Source of the DNA: Pectobacterium cacticida
Lineage (GTDB): Bacteria > Pseudomonadota > Gammaproteobacteria > Enterobacterales > Enterobacteriaceae
Assembly: GCF_036885195.1 (NCBI RefSeq)
Contig: NZ_CP133656.1
Location: 1,302,001-1,366,000, forward strand
Reading direction: 5' to 3'
DNA length: 64,000 nucleotides
Every line of letters begins with the position of its first letter. Within the stretch, counting starts at the first letter, position 1. The notes beneath the pieces are model-generated. The model worked only from the letters and a program-made list of their open reading frames with translations, was not told where the DNA came from and ran no database searches. Of the stretch, positions 52,563 through 61,074 are shown piece after piece. The position numbers and the translations under genes are program-made.

Positions 52563-53713
52563 ATATGAGAATTTCTTTTTTTATTTTTTTCTGGTATTTT
52601 ACTTTTTTTATTATAGCATGCTTAGGATTTAGTAACTTAGTCGATTTGACAACTAGATCTATATTTGTATTTAGTTCTATTCTATTTTTTTATTCTATGG
52701 GGGTTATTCTAGCAAAAATCTCTCCCCATAAAAAAAGATATTTAGAATCTTTGTTGGATGATCATGATTTTTCTTTAGAGGATAAGACGGAAAAAAAAAT
52801 TGATAGATTTATTTTTCTGTTTTTTGGTTACTCTGTTTTTATTGTAATGAATATCTATTTTTTCAATAACTTTGATTTGGATGAATATAGAAAAGCATTT
52901 TTTGATGGTTCGCGAGATAATGTAAAATATTTTGGCGGTGGTTTTTTTTTCTATTTTTATTATTTTCTGAGTTTATTATTATATGCTATTACGCCTATGG
53001 TTTTCTTATTCTCTTCAAGAAGGAAATTTATTTTCCTGTTCTTCTGTTTTCTTCTATATGATATTGTATTTTTATCTAGGACTGGCATTTATTATTTTCT
53101 TTTAGTATACCTATGCTCTAATCTCGTAAGAGGGAAAAGTATTATTCGTGTCGTTTTGTGTGGGGGAGGGGTGTTATTTATTGCATTACTAATTAGTTTT
53201 TTTAGGGATTCGGTAGACGACATTATTGTGTCAATATCCAACTCTGTGTTGAATTATCATATTGCACCATTTATATTGTTTGATAAAAATATTATATCTA
53301 ATCAGGTTATTCATTATAATGGCTTGGGTATGGCATCTCTTGGTATATATAATATCATAATGTATCCTTTTGAACCCGATATAATGAAATCTATAAATGA
53401 CTTAAGAGAACAGATATCTGTATTTTATGACTTAGGAAAATTTTTATATCAGCCGTATAATGCTTACTACACCTCCCTTTCTTTAATCTATATTGATTTT
53501 GGTTTAGTTGGATGTTTACTGTTGAGTTTTTTTTCTGGTTTCTTTTTGTTTTATTTATACGAAAGATCAAAGTATTCTAAAAAATATGCTGCTTCATGTG
53601 TTTTTTTTGCTGTGCTATTGTTGGAATCTTTATTTGCGCCAGTGGTTATAAATATATTTTCGTCCGTTATTGTTGTGTATTTGTTGCTAATTGTTTTTAT
53701 TAAGTTGAAATAA
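52550..53713 (+). CDS. Predicted repeat-unit polymerase Wzy
   Basis: 387 residues, strongly hydrophobic, with about ten membrane spans and one larger periplasmic-type loop around residues 240-300 (NYHIAPFILFDKN...NGLGMASLGIYNIIMYPFEPDI). This topology, size and position among transferases and a flippase are what identify Wzy proteins, which share little sequence. It would polymerise lipid-linked repeat units at the periplasmic face. ATG 52565 (MRISFFIFF) is an equally good start. Confidence 0.75.
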   Translation: MESLNMRISFFIFFWYFTFFIIACLGFSNLVDLTTRSIFVFSSILFFYSMGVILAKISPHKKRYLESLLDDHDFSLEDKTEKKIDRFIFLFFGYSVFIVMNIYFFNNFDLDEYRKAFFDGSRDNVKYFGGGFFFYFYYFLSLLLYAITPMVFLFSSRRKFIFLFFCFLLYDIVFLSRTGIYYFLLVYLCSNLVRGKSIIRVVLCGGGVLFIALLISFFRDSVDDIIVSISNSVLNYHIAPFILFDKNIISNQVIHYNGLGMASLGIYNIIMYPFEPDIMKSINDLREQISVFYDLGKFLYQPYNAYYTSLSLIYIDFGLVGCLLLSFFSGFFLFYLYERSKYSKKYAASCVFFAVLLLESLFAPVVINIFSSVIVVYLLLIVFIKLK

Positions 53714-53715
53714 TT

Positions 53716-54756
53716 ATGAAAAAAGATTTTAAAATGGCTATTCTAATTCCATCATTAATTAAAACTGCTCCTAATATGATAGCCTTAACGCTATACAGAT
53801 ATGCTAAAGCGCGTTATGGCGATGTTTCTCTATATTATTTGGATCCTGTAGTTAATTCTGGAAAAGAATTTATTGATGCAACCGACGCTATTCATCTTAC
53901 GGATAAAAATATTTTAAAAGAATTCGACATTGTTCATTCCCATGGATTAAGACCAGATATTGTGAATTTTTTTTACACAAAAAAGATAAAATTATCTACT
54001 ATTCATAGTTTTATCACTAAAGATTTAACAGAAAAATATGGCATAAAAGGTTTTGTTTTTTCTAAAATTTGGCTTTTTTTTCTGGCTAAATTTAATTCAT
54101 GTGCAGTTATGAGTAATTATGCTAGTAATTACTATTCCAAAATTTCTTGTTGTGTTATTCCTAATGGGATTGATAAATCATCTTTTTGCAAGAGTGACGA
54201 ATATTTCTCTCTGCAACAAATCATTCATGAAAAGAAACAACAAAATAAAATTGTTGTAGGGACTGTAGCTGCCTTAGAAAAGATAAAGGGCATTTCACAA
54301 TTAATCGATCTTGCAGCTAATAACCCTGATATTAATATTGTTATTATTGGTGATGGCTCACAGAGAGAGTTTTTTAAGAATTATATTAAAAGATTAGATC
54401 TTGAAAAACAGGTTATCTTATATGGGAAAGTGAAAAATGGTGCTATCTATTCAAGTTTATTCGATGTTTATGTTCAGCCTTCATTAAGTGAGGGGTTTGG
54501 CCTTGCTGTTATTGAAGCAATTCTTAATAAAACCCCAGTGGTTTGTTCTGATATACCTGTTTTTAAAGAAATGTTTAATAGTAATGAGGTCGAGTTTTTT
54601 TCAATTAATGATATCTCATCACTCTATTATGCTATAGTTAAAGCATATAAATATAGCGACAACCGTATTGATATGGCATATAAAAAAGTTGCTGATGAGT
54701 ATTCTGAGAGCGGCATGGTGAAGAAATATATGGAGTGGTATGAGAAGTTTATTTAA
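53716..54756 (+). CDS. Family 4 glycosyltransferase
   Basis: 346 residues with a GT-B fold. The C-terminal nucleotide-sugar half has VGTVAALEKIKGISQLIDLA, INIVIIGDGSQREFF and the family E-x7-E region SLSEGFGLAVIEAILNKTPVVCSDIPVF. The N-terminal half contains FDIVHSHGLRPDIVNFFYTKK. This is a retaining transferase acting on the lipid-linked repeat unit in the cytoplasm; sugar specificity is not evident. It starts 2 nt after the Wzy gene and overlaps wzx by 17 nt. Confidence 0.88.
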   Translation: MKKDFKMAILIPSLIKTAPNMIALTLYRYAKARYGDVSLYYLDPVVNSGKEFIDATDAIHLTDKNILKEFDIVHSHGLRPDIVNFFYTKKIKLSTIHSFITKDLTEKYGIKGFVFSKIWLFFLAKFNSCAVMSNYASNYYSKISCCVIPNGIDKSSFCKSDEYFSLQQIIHEKKQQNKIVVGTVAALEKIKGISQLIDLAANNPDINIVIIGDGSQREFFKNYIKRLDLEKQVILYGKVKNGAIYSSLFDVYVQPSLSEGFGLAVIEAILNKTPVVCSDIPVFKEMFNSNEVEFFSINDISSLYYAIVKAYKYSDNRIDMAYKKVADEYSESGMVKKYMEWYEKFI

Positions 54757-55960
54757 GAATGAATTTTTTAAAGATAAGCTTGTAATAATTTTTTGTTATG
54801 CGATAGGCTTTGCCATGCCTATTTATTCTTTAAAAAAAATAGCGATTTCATCTGAAAATCAATTCCTAATTTCTTTCTTTTTCTTATTGGCAATAGTTTA
54901 TTACTTTCAGTTTATTATTGAATTTGGTTTTCAAACGTCTTTACTTAAACGATTGCATCATTCCTTTAAAAATAATGACGTTGATGGTTTCTCTAAAATA
55001 ATAAGTGCTTCATTTATATTTAGGTTTGTCATTTTTTTTATTCTTCTTGTCATGATTTTATTATATTTATTTTTTAAAGATGAGATATATAACTTTTATA
55101 TTATATTTGTGCTGTTAAGCAGTGTTTTTTCATATCAATTTTTATTTCAAGTTGTAGATGATCTAAGAACTTTTTACGTAATCTCCACGCTGGTTAAATT
55201 GTTTTTTTTCCCCTTTATTGTTCTTTTTAATGATTTTTTTAGTTTGGCTATTATTTATTCTTTGTTTAATTTAATGCCAAACTTAATTACAGCGGTTTAT
55301 TTTTTTATAAAATATAAAATTAAGTTATCATCTGGTTGTAAGGTTGGTTTTGTTTTTATTGTGAAAGGGAATTTCAACTATTTTTTATCAAATTTTAGCA
55401 TTACTCTTTACACTACATATTATCAGGTCCTTTTAGGCTTATTAAGCCCCATGTATTTGCCTGCTTATGCTCTATCGGATAAGATTGTACGTTCGGTTAT
55501 TTCTGCGAATTATATTTTTATTCAAATTATTCAGGTCTACTTTTTGAAATTAAATGCGAACATTACCAAAAGGAATTTTTTTCTGATACTTACTTTTCTT
55601 GTTTCAGTTGCTTTAGTAGAAACAATTTTTTTAATGTGCTTTGCGCTATGGGGGGGCGAAAAGTTTTTTGGAAATATAATAATGCTGAAAGATTTTTTGA
55701 TTCTGATGACAGCGATAATACCTATTGTTATACTTAGCAACTTTTGGGGGATGGTTTACTTGCCATGTACTGGCAATATAGGTTCTTTATCAAAAATTTT
55801 TATTAAAGTCTCTATGTTATCCTTGGTTTTGTCTCCCTTGCTAGTCTATCTATTTCATGGATATGGAGCAATTTTTTCGTCTGTATTATCAGAGTCTTTG
55901 GTATTAATTATGTGTTTTTTTGTTAGCAAGAATATTATAAAAGAGCGCGAATTCAGATAA
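54740..55960 (+). CDS. Predicted repeat-unit flippase Wzx
   Basis: 406 residues with about 12 membrane spans, of the polysaccharide transporter (MOP/PST) type: FAMPIYSLKKIAISSENQFLISFFFLLAIVYYFQF, GLLSPMYLPAYALSDKIVRSVI and NFWGMVYLPCTG. It would flip undecaprenyl-linked repeat units to the periplasm, where Wzy acts. It is the last intact gene before the IS fragment, so the operon is cut or ends here. Very low GC. Confidence 0.82.
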   Translation: MRSLFKNEFFKDKLVIIFCYAIGFAMPIYSLKKIAISSENQFLISFFFLLAIVYYFQFIIEFGFQTSLLKRLHHSFKNNDVDGFSKIISASFIFRFVIFFILLVMILLYLFFKDEIYNFYIIFVLLSSVFSYQFLFQVVDDLRTFYVISTLVKLFFFPFIVLFNDFFSLAIIYSLFNLMPNLITAVYFFIKYKIKLSSGCKVGFVFIVKGNFNYFLSNFSITLYTTYYQVLLGLLSPMYLPAYALSDKIVRSVISANYIFIQIIQVYFLKLNANITKRNFFLILTFLVSVALVETIFLMCFALWGGEKFFGNIIMLKDFLILMTAIIPIVILSNFWGMVYLPCTGNIGSLSKIFIKVSMLSLVLSPLLVYLFHGYGAIFSSVLSESLVLIMCFFVSKNIIKEREFR

Positions 55961-55979
55961 TAAGTAGAGCGTTCCATCA

Positions 55980-56366
55980 CGTTGATGGAATGACAGTTAC
56001 CGAACAACGCTGGCCGACAATACGTACGTTAATAGAAGTGGTGAGTGAGCATGGAGAACGGGGGAAAACGGTACACAGAGAATCACGCTGGTACGTCAGT
56101 TCATTGGCGGTGTAAGCTCGTGCAGCATCACAAATGATACGTGACATTGGTGCATTGAAAATCAACTGCATTGGGTATTGGATGTGGTTTTCAGGGAGGA
56201 TCAAATGAACCTGAAGGACCCGGAAGGGGCGGCGCATATGGCACTGTTCAACCGAGTAGCGTTAAGCGTACTGAAGCAGCATGGAGGAAAAAAAGACAGC
56301 ATTGCAGGCAAACGGCAGTGTGCCGGGTGGTCAGGAGATTTTCGCAGCGAGGTTATCTTTGGTTGA
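55980..56366 (+). pseudogene. ISAs1-family transposase, C-terminal fragment with stop and frameshift
   Basis: Translation across three segments gives the C-terminal third of an ISAs1-type (DDE) transposase. The first is TVTEQRWPTIRTLIEVVSEH...ESRWYVSSLAV with an in-frame TAA near 56115. The next, ARAASQMIRD, is followed by a 1-nt deletion, after which HWCIENQLHWVLDVVFREDQ restores the signature (HWxIENxLHWxLDVxFxED). The last is MALFNRVALSVLKQ to a stop at 56366. The N-terminal two thirds are missing; wzx coding sequence ends 20 nt before. The element is dead. Confidence 0.82.
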
Positions 56367-56373
56367 TTTATCG

Positions 56374-56394
56374 ACAAAGTGGAATCCCGCCCTG
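56374..56394. repeat. Right copy of 21-bp inverted repeat (probable ISAs1-family end)
   Basis: Ends GGAATCCCGCCCTG, the exact reverse complement of 49470-49490. It lies 8 nt beyond the transposase fragment stop, where the right end of an ISAs1 element belongs. A diverged second CAGGG-type end (CAGGGCTGAGTTCC, 56399-56412) follows at once. Confidence 0.78.
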
Positions 56395-56574
56395 CAATCA
56401 GGGCTGAGTTCCTTTTACGTGATCTATTATTTTGCGAAGTTATTTAGATCTTGATGAGGAACATCGACGTTTCCGCTATTGTGCGGCGATGATAGCGGGT
56501 ATGCGGCACTTTTTTCAACCGAGGAAGCCCCAACTTAGTGAGAATATTTACTATATTGGGGATATTTTTAGTGG

Positions 56575-57420
56575 TCAAATTATCATTGCTACCCTGTTTT
56601 CCCAGCAGGATAAATTAATACCCAATTCCTTTATTTTCTCGCAGGATAGTGTTGAGAAAGTAGGGCGGTGAGCCGGGGTCGGATATTGTTCTGTCGTTAT
56701 CGGTTTAAGCGCGGGGATCTTGGCTACTGTTGTTTTTTGCGCTGCAATTTTGAAAATTACTTCAGCAAACTCATACCAACTTACCTCTTTGTCACCACAA
56801 TAGTGATAAAGTCCACTTTTGGCTTTTATTTGTAGCAGCATGATAATCGCCTGTGCTAAATCCCCTGCATAAGTTGGGCAGCCACGCTGATCGTTAACAA
56901 TGCTTAGCGTTTCCCGCTCTTGGGCCAGTCTAAGCATGGTCTTGACGAAGTTATTGCCGTATTCGCTGAATACCCATGCGGTACGAACGATAATGGAATT
57001 CGGTGCAGCTTCCACCACCGCCTGTTCACCGGCCAGCTTGGTCTTGCCATATACGCTTAATGGGTTCGTGGGGCTGGTTTCTGTATAGGGTTGCGTGGCC
57101 TTGCCATCGAACACATAGTCTGTGGAAACATGAATAAGGCGAATGTTGTGTTTATGTGCCACGGTCGCCAAATTGGCCGGGCCGTTAACGTTAATTCGTG
57201 CTGCCAACTCAGGCTCTGATTCGGCTTTATCTACGGCGGTATACGCGGCAGCGTTTACAATGGCGTCAGGTTGAAATTGACTGACGGTTTGTTCTACCTG
57301 TGTAATGTCGGTAATATCGAGTTTATCGGAATCTGTCGCCAATATTTTCCATTCTGCTGGCAGACGATCCTGAAAACAGCGCCCCAGTTGACCGTTCGCG
57401 CCGGTGAGTAATATCTTCAT
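56575..57420 (-). CDS. rfbD: dTDP-4-dehydrorhamnose reductase RfbD
   Basis: 281 residues of a short-chain dehydrogenase: Rossmann motif TGANGQLGRCF, the active-site YGKTKLAGE (Tyr-x3-Lys), STDYVFDG, ERETLSIVNDQRGCPTYAGDLA and YPTPAHRP. It reduces dTDP-4-keto-L-rhamnose to dTDP-L-rhamnose. Its C-terminus (LSCWENRVAMII) is a few residues shorter than I expect, with IS debris just downstream. It overlaps rfbC by 4 nt in the minus-strand operon rfbA-rfbC-rfbD, pointing to rhamnose in a surface polysaccharide. Confidence 0.94.
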   Translation of the reverse strand: MKILLTGANGQLGRCFQDRLPAEWKILATDSDKLDITDITQVEQTVSQFQPDAIVNAAAYTAVDKAESEPELAARINVNGPANLATVAHKHNIRLIHVSTDYVFDGKATQPYTETSPTNPLSVYGKTKLAGEQAVVEAAPNSIIVRTAWVFSEYGNNFVKTMLRLAQERETLSIVNDQRGCPTYAGDLAQAIIMLLQIKAKSGLYHYCGDKEVSWYEFAEVIFKIAAQKTTVAKIPALKPITTEQYPTPAHRPTFSTLSCEKIKELGINLSCWENRVAMII

Positions 57421-57953
57421 GATTTCAATTCCCTGAATAGTTTCCCCAGCTTATCTTTTTCGGACAGCAGTGGGGATGAAATCGGCCATTCAATACCAAT
57501 GTCAGGGTCGTTCCACAGCAGGCATCCTTCATCGGCAGGATTATAATAATCCGTGCATTTGTATTCAAAATCAGCAACGTCAGAGAGCACGGCAAACCCA
57601 TGCGCCAGCCCAGGCGGTAGCCAGAATTGAGTTTTGTTCTCTTCTGACAAAATGATGCCTTCCCACTGGCCAAAACTAGGGGAATCGGGTCGTAGGTCCA
57701 CGGCGACATCAAAAACCTCTCCGCGCACGACCCGAACCAATTTTCCTTGCGGGTTTGTTTTCTGGAAATGTAAGCCGCGTAGCACTCCCTTTCCTGAACG
57801 TGAATAGTTATCCTGGACAAAGTCCAGATCGATATTCAACATCTGTTGATAACGTTTTTTTTCAAAGGTTTCTAGGAAGAAACCGCGAGAGTCGCCAAAG
57901 ACTTTCGGCTGAATGATTTTTGCGCCATGAATGGCGGTACCAATAACTTGCAT
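57417..57953 (-). CDS. rfbC: dTDP-4-dehydrorhamnose 3,5-epimerase RfbC
   Basis: 178 residues, cupin fold: DSRGFFLETFEKKRYQQ, the catalytic His in GVLRGLHFQKTNPQGKLVRV, VAVDLRPDSPSFGQW, WLPPGLAHGFAVLSDVADFEYKCTDYYNP and the terminal WNDPDIGIEWPI. It epimerises C3 and C5 of dTDP-4-keto-6-deoxyglucose. I prefer ATG 57953, 1 nt after the rfbA stop, to the TTG at 57968. Confidence 0.95.
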   Translation of the reverse strand: MQVIGTAIHGAKIIQPKVFGDSRGFFLETFEKKRYQQMLNIDLDFVQDNYSRSGKGVLRGLHFQKTNPQGKLVRVVRGEVFDVAVDLRPDSPSFGQWEGIILSEENKTQFWLPPGLAHGFAVLSDVADFEYKCTDYYNPADEGCLLWNDPDIGIEWPISSPLLSEKDKLGKLFRELKS

Positions 57954-57954
57954 A

Positions 57955-58824
57955 TTATTTTTCTGCAATTAGCTGAGTTAAATACTGCCCATAGGCTGTT
58001 TTATTCATCACGTTGGCGTCTTCCGCAAGCTGTTCACGAGAAATCCATCCCTTGCGAAACGCAATCTCTTCCAGACAAGCCACCTTCAGCCCCTGCCGTT
58101 TTTCGATGGTGTGAATAAACTGCGAGGCTTCAATCAGGCTATCGTGCGTACCAGTATCGAGCCACGCAAAGCCGCGTCCTAGCAATTCAACGTTCAGAGT
58201 ACCCTGTTCAAGATACATCTGGTTCAAGGTGGTAATTTCTAACTCGCCGCGTGCTGAAGGCTTGACTTGTTTTGCCATCTCCACGACATGCTTATCATAG
58301 AAATATAACCCTGTCACCGCCCAGTTTGATTTCGGTTTGAGCGGTTTTTCTTCTATTGATAACGCTCTGAAATCATGATCAAATTCGACCACGCCAAAGC
58401 GTTCAGCATCGGTGACTTGATAGCCGAAGATTGTCGCGCCTTCTTCTTTGGCTGCCACGGTTTCAAGTTTTTTTCCAAAACTCTGACCGAAATAGATATT
58501 ATCGCCAAGAACCAACGCGCAACGTTCACCGTTGATAAACTCCTCGCCGATGATAAAGGCTTGTGCTAATCCATCTGGGCTGGGTTGTATCGCGTAGCTG
58601 AGTTCAATGCCAAAATGGCTGCCGTCGCCTAAAAGGCGCTGAAAAGCGGGCATATCGTCAGGCGTGGTGATAATCAGTATTTCACGAATGCCCGCGAGCA
58701 TTAGAACCGAAATAGGGTAATAGACCATCGGCTTATCGTAGATCGGCAGCAACTGCTTAGAAATTCCGCGAGTAATCGGGTAGAGGCGAGTGCCACTCCC
58801 CCCCGCAAGTACGATCCCTTTCAT
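57955..58824 (-). CDS. rfbA: Glucose-1-phosphate thymidylyltransferase RfbA
   Basis: 289 residues: MKGIVLAGGSGTRLYPITRGISKQLLPIYDKPMVYYP, LGDNIYFGQ, the substrate segment VVEFDHDFRALSIEEKP, and GRGFAWLDTGTHDSLIEASQFI. It makes dTDP-glucose from glucose-1-phosphate and dTTP, the first step to dTDP-rhamnose. ATG 58824 aligns with E. coli; the frame extends to 58875 but without similarity. The usual rfbB (dTDP-glucose 4,6-dehydratase) is not beside it, so that step must be encoded elsewhere. Confidence 0.96.
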   Translation of the reverse strand: MKGIVLAGGSGTRLYPITRGISKQLLPIYDKPMVYYPISVLMLAGIREILIITTPDDMPAFQRLLGDGSHFGIELSYAIQPSPDGLAQAFIIGEEFINGERCALVLGDNIYFGQSFGKKLETVAAKEEGATIFGYQVTDAERFGVVEFDHDFRALSIEEKPLKPKSNWAVTGLYFYDKHVVEMAKQVKPSARGELEITTLNQMYLEQGTLNVELLGRGFAWLDTGTHDSLIEASQFIHTIEKRQGLKVACLEEIAFRKGWISREQLAEDANVMNKTAYGQYLTQLIAEK

Positions 58825-59059
58825 CAATAACTCTACCTTTAAAATCGCTTTCAACGCGTTGCCGTAGTGTATCATCCTACTTCACCAGAATGGTCTGATG
58901 TCGTAGAAAAAGTCTACCCCCCACGATCGCTTTGTCGCTGATTAGGTGTAATCTTACTGCCATGTGTGGCGCAGCGACGCTAAGCTACCAAGTAACATCG
59001 ATCGGTTCGATCAACACAAATCTTTAAATAAAAACCATCAGATTGAAGAGAGTCAATTC

Positions 59060-59959
59060 ATGACATCATTAAAAGCGGTTATCCCCGTAGCGGGTTTAGG
59101 GATGAATTTGTTACCGGTGACCAAGGCCATTCCTAAGGAAATGCTGCCGCTGGTTGATCGGCCTGTCATCGAGAAAATCGTTAACGAATGCGTTAACGCC
59201 GGCATTAAAGATATCGTGCTGGTGACGCACGCGTCCAAGAATGCCATTGAGAACCACTTCGATACCTCGTTTGAGTTGGAATCCCTGCTGGAGGAACGCG
59301 CTAAACGTCAGTTGCTGGCCGAAGTGCAGTCAATTTGCCCCAAAGGCGTGACGATCATGAATGTGCGCCAGGGGGAAACGCTGGGGCTTGGCCATGCGGT
59401 ATCCTGTGCGCACCCCATCGTCGGGGATAATCCTTTTGTGGTGGTGCTGCCGGATGTGGTGTTGGATGAAAGCACGGCCGATCAATCTCAGGAAAATTTG
59501 GCACGCTTGATCGCGCGTTTTGAACAAACCGGGCGCAGCCAGGTATTGGTGAAGCATCGCCCTTATGAAGTGTTGCCGGAATATTCGGTGGTGGAGTGCG
59601 AAACGCCGCTGGTGAACCCAGGGGATGCCGCCGCGATCACGTCGATGATCGAAAAGCCGGAAGCACCGTCGGATACGGGGTCTGACCTTTCTGCGGTGGG
59701 GCGTTATGTGTTAACCGCCGATGCCTGGCCACTGCTTGCGCAGGCGAAACCCGGCGCGTGGGGGCGAATTCAGTTAACCGATGTCATCGCCGAATTGATT
59801 GAAAAACAGCACCCGGTGGACGCGGTGCAGATGTCAGGCAAAAACTTTAACTGTGGCCGCAAGTTAGGTTATATGCAGGCTTTCGTCGCCTATGGGTTGC
59901 GTAACCCGGAATTTGGCGATGCGTTTAAAGACAGTATTAAGGCGCTGCTGGCGAAATAA
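59060..59959 (+). CDS. galF: GalF, UTP-glucose-1-phosphate uridylyltransferase homologue
   Basis: 299 residues. The N-terminal signature reads AGLGMNLLPVTKAIPKEMLP, as in GalF (GLGMHMLP), whereas active GalU has GLGTRMLP with the key Arg. So this is GalF, thought to modulate GalU or act weakly. Other features are VTHASKNAIENHFDTSFELESLLE, VVVLPDVVLDE, SVVECETPL, MIEKPEAPS and NCGRKLGYMQAF. It raises or balances UDP-glucose for surface polysaccharides, and galF commonly borders O-antigen/colanic acid loci. It is divergent from rfbA. Confidence 0.93.
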   Translation: MTSLKAVIPVAGLGMNLLPVTKAIPKEMLPLVDRPVIEKIVNECVNAGIKDIVLVTHASKNAIENHFDTSFELESLLEERAKRQLLAEVQSICPKGVTIMNVRQGETLGLGHAVSCAHPIVGDNPFVVVLPDVVLDESTADQSQENLARLIARFEQTGRSQVLVKHRPYEVLPEYSVVECETPLVNPGDAAAITSMIEKPEAPSDTGSDLSAVGRYVLTADAWPLLAQAKPGAWGRIQLTDVIAELIEKQHPVDAVQMSGKNFNCGRKLGYMQAFVAYGLRNPEFGDAFKDSIKALLAK

Positions 59960-60030
59960 CGCGTGATAATGCGGGGGAGGTGTTAGCCACTGACCCGCAG
60001 TTCACTGTCCGTCTTGGAGAATATCTCAGA

Positions 60031-61020
60031 TTAAATGTTAATCTTGCCTATCGGCTCTAAGTTAATGCAGTGTTGCAACAAATCGCCAGGGAAAACGAAC
60101 ATATTCATATTGGCTTGTAATTGATGAGTTGAGCTTAGCGACGCGCTAGCGTTTGATGCGCCCGATAGCTGGACGGCGACGTAAGCAAAATCTTCAATGG
60201 CTTGGGCCAATTCCGGATCAATGGGTTGGTTACGATTACTGACGAGGTTCTCTTCAACGGCGGGATCCGCCGCTATGGCGGTATGAAGAGCCTGGCAAAG
60301 ATCTTCATCGCTTTCATATGCTACATTTCCGGTCAGTAACTTGGCCGTATTTCTCGCGGCTAGCGGTTGCTGTGCAATAAATGCGACGGTTTTATCCAGT
60401 AAACTTTTGTTGTCTGCGCTGTTTAGTAGCGGATGCCGGAAATGTAGTTGGTATGCATCCCCAGCCTCTTCGAAGCATTGCGCGACAAACTGTGAGCAAA
60501 CCATCGGCAATTTCCCAGGGTTTTTATGCCGCTGAAGATATTCGCTCAGAGTGGCGGTTAATTTCTTCAGAATACGCAAAGTGACCTTCTGCGCGAGAGT
60601 CGGGAGAGAAACCTTTTTATACAGCAGTAATAGACCGATAATATATAGGCTGGCATTATCATAAGGCTCCAAATTATTAAGATGTTGCGTGCCAGCATCG
60701 ATCACTGGTGATAGTTCCTGCTGTGATGTATGACGAAAAACATAGATAATTCGGTCGTGAAAACGGGCTAATGCCTCATTTACCGTAACCTGAGGAGGAC
60801 TTTCCTCAATAATAGTAAGCGGCTGCTTTTGGTATAGCATTGCCGCGTGGCTAACTGGCGCGTTGGTGAGAAAAGTTATTGCCCATGAGATAAAACTCCC
60901 TTTTTCCGGGGAAAAAAGTAATACATCACCTTCCTGCAAGGCCTGAAGTGACAGTGTTTTTGTCAGTTCAGGCGCTAAATATTGTTCCCTATTATCGATC
61001 AACTTATCGCTAGCGTTCAT
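60031..61020 (-). CDS. YiiX-like permuted papain-fold cysteine hydrolase
   Basis: 329 residues, cytoplasmic by sequence (no signal). Residues about 25-185 have the circularly permuted NlpC/P60 layout of YiiX/YebB-type proteins: LQEGDVLLFSPEKGSFISWAITF, the catalytic His in APVSHAAMLY (His58), and the catalytic Cys in LPMVCSQFVAQCFEEAG (Cys175). Such enzymes cleave amide or thioester bonds, including lipid-linked ones. The C-terminal 140 residues are unassigned. AAGGAAAC precedes the ATG. It lies 54 nt after the probable beta-propeller gene and is probably co-transcribed with it. Confidence 0.72.
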   Translation of the reverse strand: MNASDKLIDNREQYLAPELTKTLSLQALQEGDVLLFSPEKGSFISWAITFLTNAPVSHAAMLYQKQPLTIIEESPPQVTVNEALARFHDRIIYVFRHTSQQELSPVIDAGTQHLNNLEPYDNASLYIIGLLLLYKKVSLPTLAQKVTLRILKKLTATLSEYLQRHKNPGKLPMVCSQFVAQCFEEAGDAYQLHFRHPLLNSADNKSLLDKTVAFIAQQPLAARNTAKLLTGNVAYESDEDLCQALHTAIAADPAVEENLVSNRNQPIDPELAQAIEDFAYVAVQLSGASNASASLSSTHQLQANMNMFVFPGDLLQHCINLEPIGKINI

Positions 61021-61074
61021 GATGTTTCCTTGTTATCCAGTGGATGGCGCGGTAAGGCTTGTCGTCAGAAATAA

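Noticed and set aside
59060..59959. GalU (active UDP-glucose pyrophosphorylase)
   Set aside because: The N-terminal signature is GLGMNLLP rather than GLGTRMLP, which marks GalF.
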